Shown in pieces: positions 1-7,563 of a DNA stretch of 34,405 bases. This DNA is from Bacteroidaceae bacterium. GTDB lineage: Bacteria; Bacteroidota; Bacteroidia; Bacteroidales; Bacteroidaceae. A program made the position numbers and the translations under genes. The notes below the pieces were generated by a model. The model did no database searches, had not been told where the DNA came from, and saw nothing but the letters and a program-made list of their open reading frames with translations. Position 1 is the stretch's first letter. Each line of letters starts with the position of its first letter. The stretch covers positions 1 to 34,405 of the forward strand of contig JAFXZK010000011.1 of NCBI GenBank assembly GCA_017541265.1. The letters run 5' to 3'.

Positions 1-942
1 AGCCTTATCGAGCAGCTTCTCCACGTTCTCCCACATGCGGCGTGACTGCATGACGACATCGCCCTCGTGCATCACCTCTCCCTTGTTGTTGATGCTGGCT
101 GTTCCTGAGATGATGGCGTGGTTGCGGTCGCCAAAGCGTAGAAGCGTCCCTCTCTCGAAGGTGACGCCGTAGTCGCTGGTGCGGTTCAGGTGGGATGTGG
201 CATAGAGGTAGCGCTGCTGCTCCGGCTTGAAGCCCTTGAGGGCATAGCATCCCAGCTGTATCAGCGCCTTTGGGTCGGAAGGGTTTCCGCCGATGCCTGT
301 CGAAGCGATGTAGTGCGTCTCTGGTACCAGTCCGTGCAGGGCGAAGTTTTCCCAGCGTGCCACGACGAGTCCCTTATACTGTGTGTCAACATCGCGGACG
401 AAGAACCAAGTGCGGATGCAGTTGTCCTCGAGCGTCATGTCGTATGTCTCGAGGAGTTGTTCGTAGTCCACGAGGAGCTGTTCCGTCTGTCCGTAGCTGC
501 TTCCTTCGCTTGTCGTCATGCCCATCGTCCACAGGTGTTCGTAGCCGTTGTGGCGCACGAGGGTGGAGTGGAGGCTGTCGGCAGAGGGGGTGACTTCTGT
601 GCCGCGCTGCAGGTAAATCCATAGCGCGAGCTTGCTTCCGTCGAGCGGAGGCTGCTGAATGTACGAGACGGTGCAGGTGTCGTCCTGCCCCATAAGCGGC
701 CGTTGGTTGGTGGCATCAGATAGGAAGTAGCGCTTGAAGACGGGCTTGGCATCAGCCATCTCCTCTGCGGCAAACAGATGTGCCTCAGCCTGGCGGATGC
801 GGCGGAACTGTTCTTGGAAGGTTTCGCCTCGCGGTTCGACGTGCAGCATGGCGTGCCACTCCGCCGTTTTCCCCTTCGGAGCGAATGTTGTCAGCTCGAT
901 GGTGACACCGAGTTCTTTCAGGTATGTTTTGTTAAATTGCAT
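1..942 (-). CDS. Rid/YjgF-family (chorismatase-like) protein, C-terminus cut by window edge
   Basis: The frame is open from an ATG at 942 to the window edge: 314 codons with no stop. The N-terminus reads MQFNKTYLKELGVTIELTTF. Near the visible end is a Rid/YjgF-like signature: GTASI at the end of a strand, GEVMHEGDVVMQ, then RRMWENVEKLLDKA. A FFVRDVDTQYKGLV segment precedes it. Bacteroides genomes carry similar proteins of roughly 370-390 residues, usually annotated endoribonuclease L-PSP and structurally related to FkbO/Hyg5 chorismatases, so perhaps 60 residues are missing here. No signal peptide is seen, so a cytoplasmic location is expected. It starts 15 nt after the heme lipoprotein and is probably the last visible gene of that operon. 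The family assignment is fairly firm; the substrate is unknown, and a link to the redox operon is only positional. Confidence 0.8.
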   Translation of the reverse strand, partial: MQFNKTYLKELGVTIELTTFAPKGKTAEWHAMLHVEPRGETFQEQFRRIRQAEAHLFAAEEMADAKPVFKRYFLSDATNQRPLMGQDDTCTVSYIQQPPLDGSKLALWIYLQRGTEVTPSADSLHSTLVRHNGYEHLWTMGMTTSEGSSYGQTEQLLVDYEQLLETYDMTLEDNCIRTWFFVRDVDTQYKGLVVARWENFALHGLVPETHYIASTGIGGNPSDPKALIQLGCYALKGFKPEQQRYLYATSHLNRTSDYGVTFERGTLLRFGDRNHAIISGTASINNKGEVMHEGDVVMQSRRMWENVEKLLDKA

Positions 943-957
943 GGTGCGTTAGTGTGA

Positions 958-1698
958 TTATGGCGTGAGGCGGTCAATCCAGTCATCGATGAGGGAGGAC
1001 ACTTCCTCGAGGTTCGTCTTGAACTGGCTGCTGAGGATTTCCGTGTGGTTGTGTGAGAGCAGGTTCTCTCCGCCCTCGTTGAGGATGAGGTGCAGCAGAG
1101 AGCCTTCGGCGTTGCCGCTTTCCACACGCAGATAACCCTCGCGCCGTGTGCTTGGCACATCCACGAGGTTGGCCTGCGCATTGCCTTCCGTCAGGTTCAG
1201 CCCGGCTGCCGAACGTCCGCTTGCCCCGTGGCATTGTATGCAGGCACGGTTGAAGAGTCCTGTCTGCAGGACACCGAAGCGTCCCACATCCAGCGTTCCG
1301 AGGTCGAGACGGATGGTGTCGTAGGTGCTCCTGCCGGCATAGTCGGTCATGTTGATACTCGCAAGTGTGATGATGCGTTTGCGCAAGGAGTTGGTCAGCG
1401 CCAGCTCCACCGTCTGTACTTCACCGCTGAGGTTCGACAGGACGAGGCTGACGAGCGCGTCGTCTTCGGCAGAAGAGGGCAGGGCGCGTTGCAGGAGGGC
1501 GAACTTGCTGTCCGCCGTGAAGCCTGCCACAGCCAAAGTATAGTCGCCGCCTTCCCAATCGGACAGACCGCTCATCCGCGCTGTCATCTTCACGGTGTAG
1601 CCTTTTTCATCGACGGTATAGACCCGCTCGGCAATGTCGCCGCTGTCGCAAGCAGCAAACAGAACACATGCAGACGCAATTAAGAATATGGACTTCAT
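958..1698 (-). CDS. Mono-heme c-type cytochrome lipoprotein
   Basis: A 246-residue protein with a lipoprotein signal peptide (MKSIFLIASACVLFAACDSG, lipid Cys at about residue 17) and one covalent heme motif, CIQCH, in the second half. The layout after the heme site (GLNL, then SLLHLILNEGG, then an H.E....EVSSLIDDWI ending) resembles the small cytochromes c annotated as planctomycete-type cytochrome C domains, whose closing helix reads like LIxxWI. The N-terminal 130 residues are beta-rich and I do not recognise them. It is expected to be a periplasmic electron carrier anchored to a membrane. It lies downstream of an OprO/P-like porin and a di-heme oxidoreductase in the same orientation, which suggests it exchanges electrons with that enzyme; this is inference. 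The stop lies 15 nt before the next start. Confidence 0.8.
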   Translation of the reverse strand: MKSIFLIASACVLFAACDSGDIAERVYTVDEKGYTVKMTARMSGLSDWEGGDYTLAVAGFTADSKFALLQRALPSSAEDDALVSLVLSNLSGEVQTVELALTNSLRKRIITLASINMTDYAGRSTYDTIRLDLGTLDVGRFGVLQTGLFNRACIQCHGASGRSAAGLNLTEGNAQANLVDVPSTRREGYLRVESGNAEGSLLHLILNEGGENLLSHNHTEILSSQFKTNLEEVSSLIDDWIDRLTP

Positions 1699-1717
1699 TG
1701 GTGTTTTTCTCTTGTCT

Positions 1718-1797
1718 TTCGTTATAACGTAATGTCGTTATTTCGTTATGACGGTCTATCGTTATTACGTTATAACGACATTACGTTATGACGAGAA
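1718..1797. repeat. 8-bp tandem array, NNCGTTAT family, 10 units
   Basis: Exactly ten 8-bp units fill the gap between the porin stop and the heme lipoprotein start. Most read NNCGTTAT (TTCGTTAT, GTCGTTAT, ATCGTTAT, TACGTTAT); interspersed degenerate units read AACGTAAT, GACGGTCT, AACGACAT, GACGAGAA. The two halves also form an inverted repeat of AACGTAATGTCGTTAT, so the array could fold as a hairpin in the operon mRNA. Shorter arrays of the same family lie at 7177-7216 and 15836-15875. Confidence 0.9.
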
Positions 1798-1809
1798 GTT
1801 CTCTCTCTT

Positions 1810-3051
1810 TCAGAAGCTGTATTGCAGTTGCAGGAAAGCAGAATGTGTGCTGAGGCCGAGGTCGTCATTGTCGCGGTCGAGCTGTGTGGCGTGTCCGTAG
1901 CGTCCCGTGAACTGATACATGGCCGAGAGCTTCAGGTTGCATTTGTTGATGTAGTAGTTCACAACGGCAGCCGGCATGTTGAGGATACCGTCCCGTCCCG
2001 AGCCGTTGCGGTCGAGGAAGTCGTAGCGGAAGCCAGCCTGCAGGCTCTTCGTGAAGAAGTAACCCACCTGACCGTATGCGCCCCAGAAGTTGTAGTTCTC
2101 GCCTATCTTCTGCCGCTTCGTGAAGCTGACGTGCATCCAATAGCCTTCTGCGGCGGCGTACCAACGTCCATAGAGCATACTCCACTCCACGCCGATGCGT
2201 GTGTCGTTGGTGCTCTCGCTCTCACTCTCCACGTTGATGCCGCCGCTCACGCCAAAGAGCATGTGGCGACCGGAGAGCATCTTGCTGTTGCCCTGCGTGG
2301 CAGGCATGTTGCCCCAAGGCATGAAGGTGAGCCGTCCGGCATAGAGCAGGGAAGGGATGTGGGCATCATCGGAGAGTGTCTTCGTCGCCGTGTTCACACC
2401 GCTGCCGCTGCCGTTCCAGAGTCCCACCTCGTAGCCAATCATCCAGCTGTCCGGCTTCTTGTTGAGCTTCGCCTTGCCGTGGAACTGGAAGCCGAGGTCG
2501 AAGCCCATGCCGATGGACGGCGTTACGGCGTTCAGGCTGTAGGGCAAGATGACGGAAGCCGTCAGCGATGTTGGCAGACAGGGGAAGAGCGTTTCGCCCA
2601 GCGTCGTGAGGTAGGCGTGGAAGAACGGTGTCTTGAACTTGCCGGCGCGGAAGCGTGCGGCGGGCGAGACACGATAGTCCACCCAACCCTGCTGTAGCAC
2701 GTTGCCGCCGCTGGCTGCCGCGTTGATGCTCAGGTTATAGTCCAGTTTGCTGAAGGCTGTGCCAGTGAAGCCCAGGATGGCGTACGGCATGGAGAAGCCC
2801 GAGTTGGCCACATTGTCCTGGTTGTAGGCTTTGTCCAAGCCTTCGTCGTCGTAGTAATTGTACTGCCCTCTTGCTTGCAGGAACAGATAGGGCTTGAAGA
2901 TGAATTTGCCGTTGCGCGACTGGAACGTGAAACCTCTGTCGTCGGCAATGCCCAGTACGCCGTTCTCCATGTCGAAGCCCTGCTGTTTCTCCTCTGCCGA
3001 AAGTGGCAGAGCACAGAGGGCTGCCAATAATAAGATGTATGTCCTTTTCAT
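1810..3051 (-). CDS. Porin, phosphate-selective porin O/P-like
   Basis: A 413-residue outer-membrane beta-barrel. The N-terminus MKRTYILLLAALCALPLSAEE is a Sec signal peptide, and the mature protein has the OprO/OprP pattern: an early FKPYLFLQARGQYNYY strand, RAGKFKTPFF (the strand-turn segment typical of the family), FGAYGQ-type strands with alternating aromatics, and a closing strand ending in LQLQYSF with terminal Phe, as expected for BAM-dependent insertion. It should form a trimeric diffusion channel; the substrate cannot be told from sequence and phosphate is only the family name. It lies 53 nt downstream of the di-heme oxidoreductase in a probable operon with imelysin and heme proteins, so a role in supplying metal or small redox substrates to those lipoproteins is possible but not shown. 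Confidence 0.85.
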   Translation of the reverse strand: MKRTYILLLAALCALPLSAEEKQQGFDMENGVLGIADDRGFTFQSRNGKFIFKPYLFLQARGQYNYYDDEGLDKAYNQDNVANSGFSMPYAILGFTGTAFSKLDYNLSINAAASGGNVLQQGWVDYRVSPAARFRAGKFKTPFFHAYLTTLGETLFPCLPTSLTASVILPYSLNAVTPSIGMGFDLGFQFHGKAKLNKKPDSWMIGYEVGLWNGSGSGVNTATKTLSDDAHIPSLLYAGRLTFMPWGNMPATQGNSKMLSGRHMLFGVSGGINVESESESTNDTRIGVEWSMLYGRWYAAAEGYWMHVSFTKRQKIGENYNFWGAYGQVGYFFTKSLQAGFRYDFLDRNGSGRDGILNMPAAVVNYYINKCNLKLSAMYQFTGRYGHATQLDRDNDDLGLSTHSAFLQLQYSF

Positions 3052-3059
3052 TGTTTGTC

Positions 3060-3098
3060 GGATTATTCAGAATACTCAGATTATTCGGATTATTCAGA
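3060..3098. repeat. 9-bp tandem array (unit like GATTATTCA)
   Basis: Four adjoining 9-bp units, ATTATTCAG, AATACTCAG, ATTATTCGG and ATTATTCAG, lie between the di-heme oxidoreductase stop (3105) and the porin start (3051). The array occupies nearly the whole 53-nt gap and so forms the porin leader in the operon mRNA. Confidence 0.9.
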
Positions 3099-3104
3099 GC
3101 GCCT

Positions 3105-4622
3105 TCACAGACTCTCCAGGAACTTGACGAGTGCCGAGCGGTCGTCCTTCGCCATGCGTGCGAAGAGGTTCTTGCTGGCCTCGCCCTCGCCGCCGTGCCA
3201 CATAATGGCTTCCGTCAGGTTGCGTGCCCTGCCGTCGTGCAGGAAGTATGTGTGCGCGTTGACTTTCTCCTGAAGCCCGATGCCCCAGAGCGGTGTCGTG
3301 CGCCATTCGTTGCCACGAGCCAAGCCGCTGACGTAGTTGTCGTTCAGGCCGACGCCCATAACCTCGCTGCCCATGTCGTGCAAGAGGTAGTCGCTGTAGG
3401 GATGAATGGTTTGGCTGCCGAGCCACGGGAGTTCCGTGCCGTTGAGCAAAGTTGCGCCGCGAGGCCTTGTGTGCAATGTCGTGACGTGGCAGAGGTGACA
3501 CTTCGCTTCGTAGAACTTCTGTTCGCCGATGCTGATGAGTTCCCTTTCTGTGATGGTGCGCCCCTTATAGGCGGCGGGTTGCCTCGTGCTGCCCAACCGT
3601 CGTGCCGGCACGCCAAGTCCGTGCAGGTATAAATCGACATCCTCCATGTCCTCGGTAGATACGTCGAGTTTGTCATAGAGCAGTCCCATCATGGAACCCT
3701 CCAGCATCTGCGACTGTCCTTCGCAAATCTTTTCAGGGTAACGGCTGTTCGTTGCGCCCATGTCCGACGAGAAGCCCAGCTCGACGGTCAGGTCGGCGTG
3801 CTGTGCCTTGTTGCCCGAAAGACCAAGCTGACGGATGCCGCGTTCGGTGATGTAGTTGCAGCGGCCGCTGATGCCGTACTCCGAGTAGTTGGACTTCGCC
3901 GCAAGCTGCTCTATCTCGTTGCGGTCGAGAGCCATCATCTGCCCCATGCCGACGTGCCTCAATGGGATGCGAACCGTGCAGAACAGCTCTTCCGGGTTGA
4001 TGGGCAAGCCTGTCTCTCCGTAGCCCTTGTACCAGTCGGTGATGGTGTATTCGGGGTAGGCGAGGCTGTATGGCTCACCATCGGGGAAGGTGAACTGCTG
4101 TTCGTGCCAACGACATTCCAGCTTGCCTTCTGCCGTCACGCCATAGATGCTCTGGTCGTGCAGCACGCGCCCGTAGTTCTGGAAGAAGGCGCCGTTCTTG
4201 CGTGTCACATAGACCAGCATCGAGCTGAAGCCGTAGCTACCCGAGCCATAGACAGGCGTGCCGTCGGCATCGGTGCCCGTCTGTGTCCAGAGGGCAGGCT
4301 TCGTGCGTCCAGCATTGCGATGGCACGAGCCACAGGAATAGCCGGCATAGACAGGGCCAAGCCCTGCAGCCTGCGTCAAGGCATCGTCGTAGAGGCCGTC
4401 GCCATTGATGAAGCGGCGCGAGTTTGCCTTGATGTTCTCCACCCAGTCCGCTTCCGTGTCGTAGGCAAACGACGAGTTGATGAAGACCGTGCTGGTGCCT
4501 GCGCTCAAGGCATAGCCGTCCTGTGTCTCGAAGTCGGCAGCAGTGAAGCAGTCATCCTCCTTGTCGCAGGCGACAAGGAGGAAGGCGAGGAGTAGGATGG
4601 GCTTAATGGGTTTAATGGGCAT
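3105..4622 (-). CDS. Di-heme oxidoreductase lipoprotein (DHOR, DUF1111 / putative thiol oxidoreductase)
   Basis: A 505-residue lipoprotein (lipobox LLVAC, Cys19) with two c-type heme motifs: CGSCHRNAG at residues 97-105 and CHLCHV at 375-380. The conserved C-terminal segment AHTYFLHDGRARNLTEAIMWH matches the end of the DHOR family (PF06537), usually annotated as putative thiol oxidoreductase and related to MauG-like di-heme enzymes. The length is normal. It is expected to be membrane-anchored and facing the periplasm or outside, passing electrons through two hemes; the physiological substrate of the family is not established. DHOR genes are often next to imelysin genes, as here: the imelysin stop is 7 nt upstream. 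The start codon and residues 2-9 (PIKPIKPI) are encoded by a 9-bp tandem array, so the signal peptide begins inside a repeat. Confidence 0.9.
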   Translation of the reverse strand: MPIKPIKPILLLAFLLVACDKEDDCFTAADFETQDGYALSAGTSTVFINSSFAYDTEADWVENIKANSRRFINGDGLYDDALTQAAGLGPVYAGYSCGSCHRNAGRTKPALWTQTGTDADGTPVYGSGSYGFSSMLVYVTRKNGAFFQNYGRVLHDQSIYGVTAEGKLECRWHEQQFTFPDGEPYSLAYPEYTITDWYKGYGETGLPINPEELFCTVRIPLRHVGMGQMMALDRNEIEQLAAKSNYSEYGISGRCNYITERGIRQLGLSGNKAQHADLTVELGFSSDMGATNSRYPEKICEGQSQMLEGSMMGLLYDKLDVSTEDMEDVDLYLHGLGVPARRLGSTRQPAAYKGRTITERELISIGEQKFYEAKCHLCHVTTLHTRPRGATLLNGTELPWLGSQTIHPYSDYLLHDMGSEVMGVGLNDNYVSGLARGNEWRTTPLWGIGLQEKVNAHTYFLHDGRARNLTEAIMWHGGEGEASKNLFARMAKDDRSALVKFLESL

Positions 4623-4630
4623 GATTGGGT
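4597..4630. repeat. 9-bp tandem array supplying the DHOR start codon
   Basis: Units GATGGGCTT, AATGGGTTT and AATGGGCAT are followed by a partial GATTGGG. Read on the minus strand, the array contains the ATG (4620-4622) and codons for PIKPIKPI of the di-heme oxidoreductase, and ends next to the imelysin stop. The unit resembles the one at 5804-5849. Confidence 0.85.
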
Positions 4631-5799
4631 TATATCTTTCTTGGTTCTCCGTTCTTGAAGAGCAGGAACTCCAGGGTGTGGAAGCCGCGAATGCTTTGTG
4701 CTTCGGCTATTCCTTCATTCTCCTCGTCGAACTCTCCGCTCCAGTCCAAGCCGCTGAAGTCGCCGCTGGCAAGCACGTTCTTGATGGCATCCTGGTCAAG
4801 GGGCCATGAGTCCATGTTGGGGTCGAGGCCAAGCTCATCGACGGGACCGAAGAGGAAAGCCTCGCTCATCTCCCAAGGCTGACGAGCTGCCATCCATGCT
4901 GTTGCGGCGGCCTCGAAGGTGGCATTCGAGGGACTTGCTGCAAGGCTCTGTACTGCTGCGTGGAGGGCAGCGTTGGCATCGGCAAGATCCTTATAGGTGG
5001 GCAGCACGACGACGTCAACATAATCAGCGACGATGGCTTTCAGTTCCGTCTCATCGTCGAAGCTTTCGATTCTTGCCTTAAGTGTTTTAAGAACGGTTTT
5101 CAGGTTGTTGCAAGCTGTCATGGCGGTGAGGACACTGGGGTTGCCAATGTGGCTGCGGAAAGGAGCTGCCATGCCTTCGATAGCTGCAATGGCAGTGTTA
5201 ATGGCAGCATTCACTTGGCTGGCAAGTTCGCCTTGCCCATGAGACTGTAGGTAAGCGGCAATGCTGTGAGTGCCTGCTGCCTCGTTGTAAGTGCAATTGA
5301 AGGCGTTGCGGATAGAACGGATGTTGTTCGAGTAGTCCTGGATGGAGTGGTAGCTATACCATGACTCGACGGCATAGACAGCTTCGGTGTATTTCCCGTT
5401 CTCCCACTTGTCGCGTGGGTCGCCAATCTTGCTCTCGCCCACTTCATTGGCGATGTCTATGCAACCGTCGATGATTTGCTCGATACAGCTGTTGGGGCTG
5501 GTGTAGGCGCCTTTCACTTCCTTGAAAGTCACTTGATAGGCTTCTCCGCCGTCCAAGCCTTCGTTCCATGCCTTGTAGAGCGTTTCGGCATCGGTCTTCA
5601 GACGGGACGACACGGCTGCCGCATAGCTGCACCAGTTGGTCTGGTAGTCGGCATAGTTGGCATCCGTCTCGTTGATGATGACGTCGGCAGTGCCTTCGGG
5701 CATCGTGCCGCCGGGATTGACGACGTTTTCGTTCTTGCTGCAAGAGGCAGCGGTCAAAGCAATGGCAATAGTGCCAAGGATAAAGATGTTCTTTTTCAT
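4630..5799 (-). CDS. Imelysin-family lipoprotein (peptidase M75-like, iron-uptake associated)
   Basis: A 389-residue lipoprotein, MKKNIFILGTIAIALTAASC with lipid Cys20, followed by a helical protein. The imelysin signature GxHxxE is at residues 372-377 (G-F-H374-T-L-E377), close to the C-terminus as is usual. WxxxR-type helices and a paired four-helix layout fit the family (PF09375), which includes ICMP/IrpA and EfeO-like proteins implicated in iron or heme handling at the cell surface; peptidase activity is doubted for most members. It is probably a surface or periplasmic lipoprotein binding a metal or heme. Its position between an outer-membrane barrel (51 nt upstream) and a di-heme oxidoreductase (7 nt downstream) supports a shared role in iron or heme metabolism. 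A Fur-type box was not identified. Confidence 0.88.
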   Translation of the reverse strand: MKKNIFILGTIAIALTAASCSKNENVVNPGGTMPEGTADVIINETDANYADYQTNWCSYAAAVSSRLKTDAETLYKAWNEGLDGGEAYQVTFKEVKGAYTSPNSCIEQIIDGCIDIANEVGESKIGDPRDKWENGKYTEAVYAVESWYSYHSIQDYSNNIRSIRNAFNCTYNEAAGTHSIAAYLQSHGQGELASQVNAAINTAIAAIEGMAAPFRSHIGNPSVLTAMTACNNLKTVLKTLKARIESFDDETELKAIVADYVDVVVLPTYKDLADANAALHAAVQSLAASPSNATFEAAATAWMAARQPWEMSEAFLFGPVDELGLDPNMDSWPLDQDAIKNVLASGDFSGLDWSGEFDEENEGIAEAQSIRGFHTLEFLLFKNGEPRKI

Positions 5800-5803
5800 G
5801 TCT

Positions 5804-5849
5804 ATAATGGGGTTAATGGGGTTAATAGGCTTGATGGGGTTAATGGGTG
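5804..5849. repeat. 9-bp tandem array (unit AATGGGGTT)
   Basis: Five consecutive 9-bp units, AATGGGGTT, AATGGGGTT, AATAGGCTT, GATGGGGTT and AATGGGTGG, fill the gap between the outer-membrane barrel stop (5851) and the imelysin start (5799). They form the imelysin leader in a polycistronic mRNA. Confidence 0.88.
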
Positions 5850-5850
5850 G

Positions 5851-7155
5851 CTACTGGCTTTCAAATCTTCTCTTTCCTTTGAACCAGCCTGTGAAAGCTA
5901 CGCCCAGGGCAAATTCGTTCTCGCTGTGGTACTTGCCGCTGCCTATGCGACGCGTCGTGTAGTCCGCCTTTATTATTATATAAGGTATAGGCCGGTAGTT
6001 GAGGCCGAACGTCCACATCGAGGTCTTGAGGCGTGCCTCCATGACCTGCTTTGCTTCGCCCCGCTCCTGGGCGTTGTAGTACTCGTAGCGCACGAAAGGA
6101 ATGATGTCGGGCATCTTTGGGGCTGACACAAACCCTTTGAGCCTTAGGCCTCCCTCTATGCCACAGCTGAGGGCATGGCTGGCTATGGGAGCCGTCTTGC
6201 TGTAGGGGCTGGCATTGCTTTGGCGGACGTTGCGGGCGCTGAGCAGCGTGCTGTTGCCCACCTTGCCGCTCAGGATGTTGCCGCGCACGATGCCGTAGCG
6301 ATGCTGGTATTGTGCATCGACGCTCCACAAGTTGACGGGCACTTCGAAGCTGTAGGTTGTAAGCTTGTCGGCATTCGATGCTGCATTCTGACAATGGTAC
6401 CAGCTTGCACCCAGGCGCAGGCCTGGCACACCCGTGTAGTTGAGCCGCAGCACATAGCCTGGTGATGTGAAGTTGTCGGCCTCAAAGAAGCCTTGCTTAC
6501 CCTTCTTCACCCAGTTGTTGCGGTCGAAGCCGTTGGCATTGAGGCCTGCCACGACCTGTGCCTCCCAGTTGAACGATGCCCAGCGCTTGCCCACCTGTCC
6601 GAAGAGCGAGATGCCTGTCTCGTGCCAGGTGTTGGGGATGATGCTTGTCTCGCCTTCTGGACGGACGGTGCCGAAGAAGTTGATTGGCTCATGGTGTGCA
6701 TTGTTCTGTCCGACGGGCACAATGAAGTGTCCTGCGCGTACATTGAAGTACTGGTTGAGGTGATAGGTGATGTGGAACTGCTCGACGGCAACCTCTCCGC
6801 CCTTCTCAATCTCCGTCTCATACTCGCCGTTCTCCGTGTTCTCTATCTCGTAGGCAGTGCCAGTGCCGCCGCTCTCGAACTCAACCTCCACGCCGACGTT
6901 CCAGTGGCGGTTGAACTTGTAGTCGCCCGCCAGCACGAAGCGGGGGATGGAGATGGTGTTGCGGCGGACGCGCGTGTTGCCTTCGCTGCTGCCGTAGAAG
7001 CGGTTCGTGCCGTAGTCCTTGAAGGCGGCAACCGCCTCGCCATAGCCGCCGACGCGGAAGCGTTCGTAGGAGTCAATCTCTGTGGAGTCGGTGTTCCACT
7101 GTGCCGAGACTGCGGCGGAACAAAGCAGCATTGCCGATGCAAGAATTGTCTTCAT
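5851..7155 (-). CDS. Outer-membrane beta-barrel porin, first gene of the heme/imelysin operon
   Basis: A porin of 434 residues from the ATG at 7155 (MKTILASAMLLCSAAVSAQ, a clear Sec signal peptide). A GTG four codons upstream (7167) is possible, but the ATG gives the normal signal peptide. The mature part starts with RFRVGGYGEAVAAF and has alternating amphipathic strands (HWNVGVEVEFESGG, FNVRAGHFIVPVG, FGLNYRPIPYIIIKADY) typical of phosphate-selective or general Bacteroidales porins. The segment RAGHFIVPVGQNNAHHEP, in which an exposed-to-lumen helix would carry two His, is common in members linked to metal or anion uptake. A -7 box at 7246-7253 makes this the first gene of the operon that continues into imelysin and the cytochromes. 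The substrate is unknown. Confidence 0.85.
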   Translation of the reverse strand: MKTILASAMLLCSAAVSAQWNTDSTEIDSYERFRVGGYGEAVAAFKDYGTNRFYGSSEGNTRVRRNTISIPRFVLAGDYKFNRHWNVGVEVEFESGGTGTAYEIENTENGEYETEIEKGGEVAVEQFHITYHLNQYFNVRAGHFIVPVGQNNAHHEPINFFGTVRPEGETSIIPNTWHETGISLFGQVGKRWASFNWEAQVVAGLNANGFDRNNWVKKGKQGFFEADNFTSPGYVLRLNYTGVPGLRLGASWYHCQNAASNADKLTTYSFEVPVNLWSVDAQYQHRYGIVRGNILSGKVGNSTLLSARNVRQSNASPYSKTAPIASHALSCGIEGGLRLKGFVSAPKMPDIIPFVRYEYYNAQERGEAKQVMEARLKTSMWTFGLNYRPIPYIIIKADYTTRRIGSGKYHSENEFALGVAFTGWFKGKRRFESQ

Positions 7156-7176
7156 AATATAATTCACTATAATTCT

Positions 7177-7216
7177 CTCGTTATACCGTTATGTCGTTAT
7201 GACGTTATAACGAAAA
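7177..7216. repeat. 8-bp tandem array, NNCGTTAT family, 5 units
   Basis: CTCGTTAT, ACCGTTAT, GTCGTTAT, GACGTTAT and AACGAAAA occupy exactly 40 bp in the leader of the porin gene, between its -7 box and start codon. Unit order GTCGTTAT-GACGTTAT-AACG is shared with the array at 15836-15875. Confidence 0.88.
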
Positions 7217-7245
7217 GTGAAGTTAAACAAATAGTTTTTCGGCTG

Positions 7246-7253
7246 CAAAGGTA
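7246..7253 (-). promoter_or_regulatory. Bacteroidetes -7 promoter box (TACCTTTG)
   Basis: CAAAGGTA on the plus strand reads TACCTTTG on the minus strand and fits the Bacteroidetes primary-sigma -7 consensus TAnnTTTG. It lies about 90 nt upstream of the porin start, so the operon leader would contain the 8-bp array at 7177-7216. No clear -33 element was fixed. Confidence 0.6.
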
Positions 7254-7438
7254 GAGCTGATTCCGTGATGCTGCAATACGCAAAAATAAGTATTTTGCTA
7301 TAGTGGCTTGGAGGGGTGTACTTGGTTGTTATTATCTGAATACCAAATAATAATGACAAGTTCAAGGCTACAAACCAAGCACTACTTACAAAAAGGTATA
7401 TGACTATCCGCTACCAAGAAGGGGCGAAAGGATACCGA
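7254..7438. other. Intergenic stretch without recognised gene
   Basis: This part of the roughly 400-nt gap between the porin start and the GH115 stop holds no convincing reading frame. It is AT-rich. Around 7320-7365 it has an imperfect inverted repeat (TTATTAT facing ATAATAA) that could form a hairpin. Nothing else was recognised before the repeat element beginning near 7439. Confidence 0.5.
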
Positions 7439-7563
7439 TGGGAAGTGCCTGATTCCCAGATGTCTGGCAGAGGGTATAAAAAGTCCCTGTACTTATGGCG
7501 ATAAGTACAGGGACTTATAGCAATAAGTACAGGGACTTATGACGATAAGTACGGGGACTTATG
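7439..7563 (+). repeat. Dispersed element with 22-bp palindromic units, copy 1
   Basis: A flank containing AAGTGCCTGATTCCCA and CTGGCAGA is followed by AAGTCCCTGTACTTAT (7481-7496), a GGCG loop, its perfect 16-bp inverse (7501-7516), and two more inverse copies, separated by 6-nt linkers that share the order GGCG, AGCA, GACG with a second copy at 33525-33643 on the opposite strand. The first pair would fold as a strong hairpin. It lies just after the GH115 gene, whose TAA stop (7559-7561) is part of the last unit. A terminator or RNA-stabilising role is possible. Confidence 0.85.
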
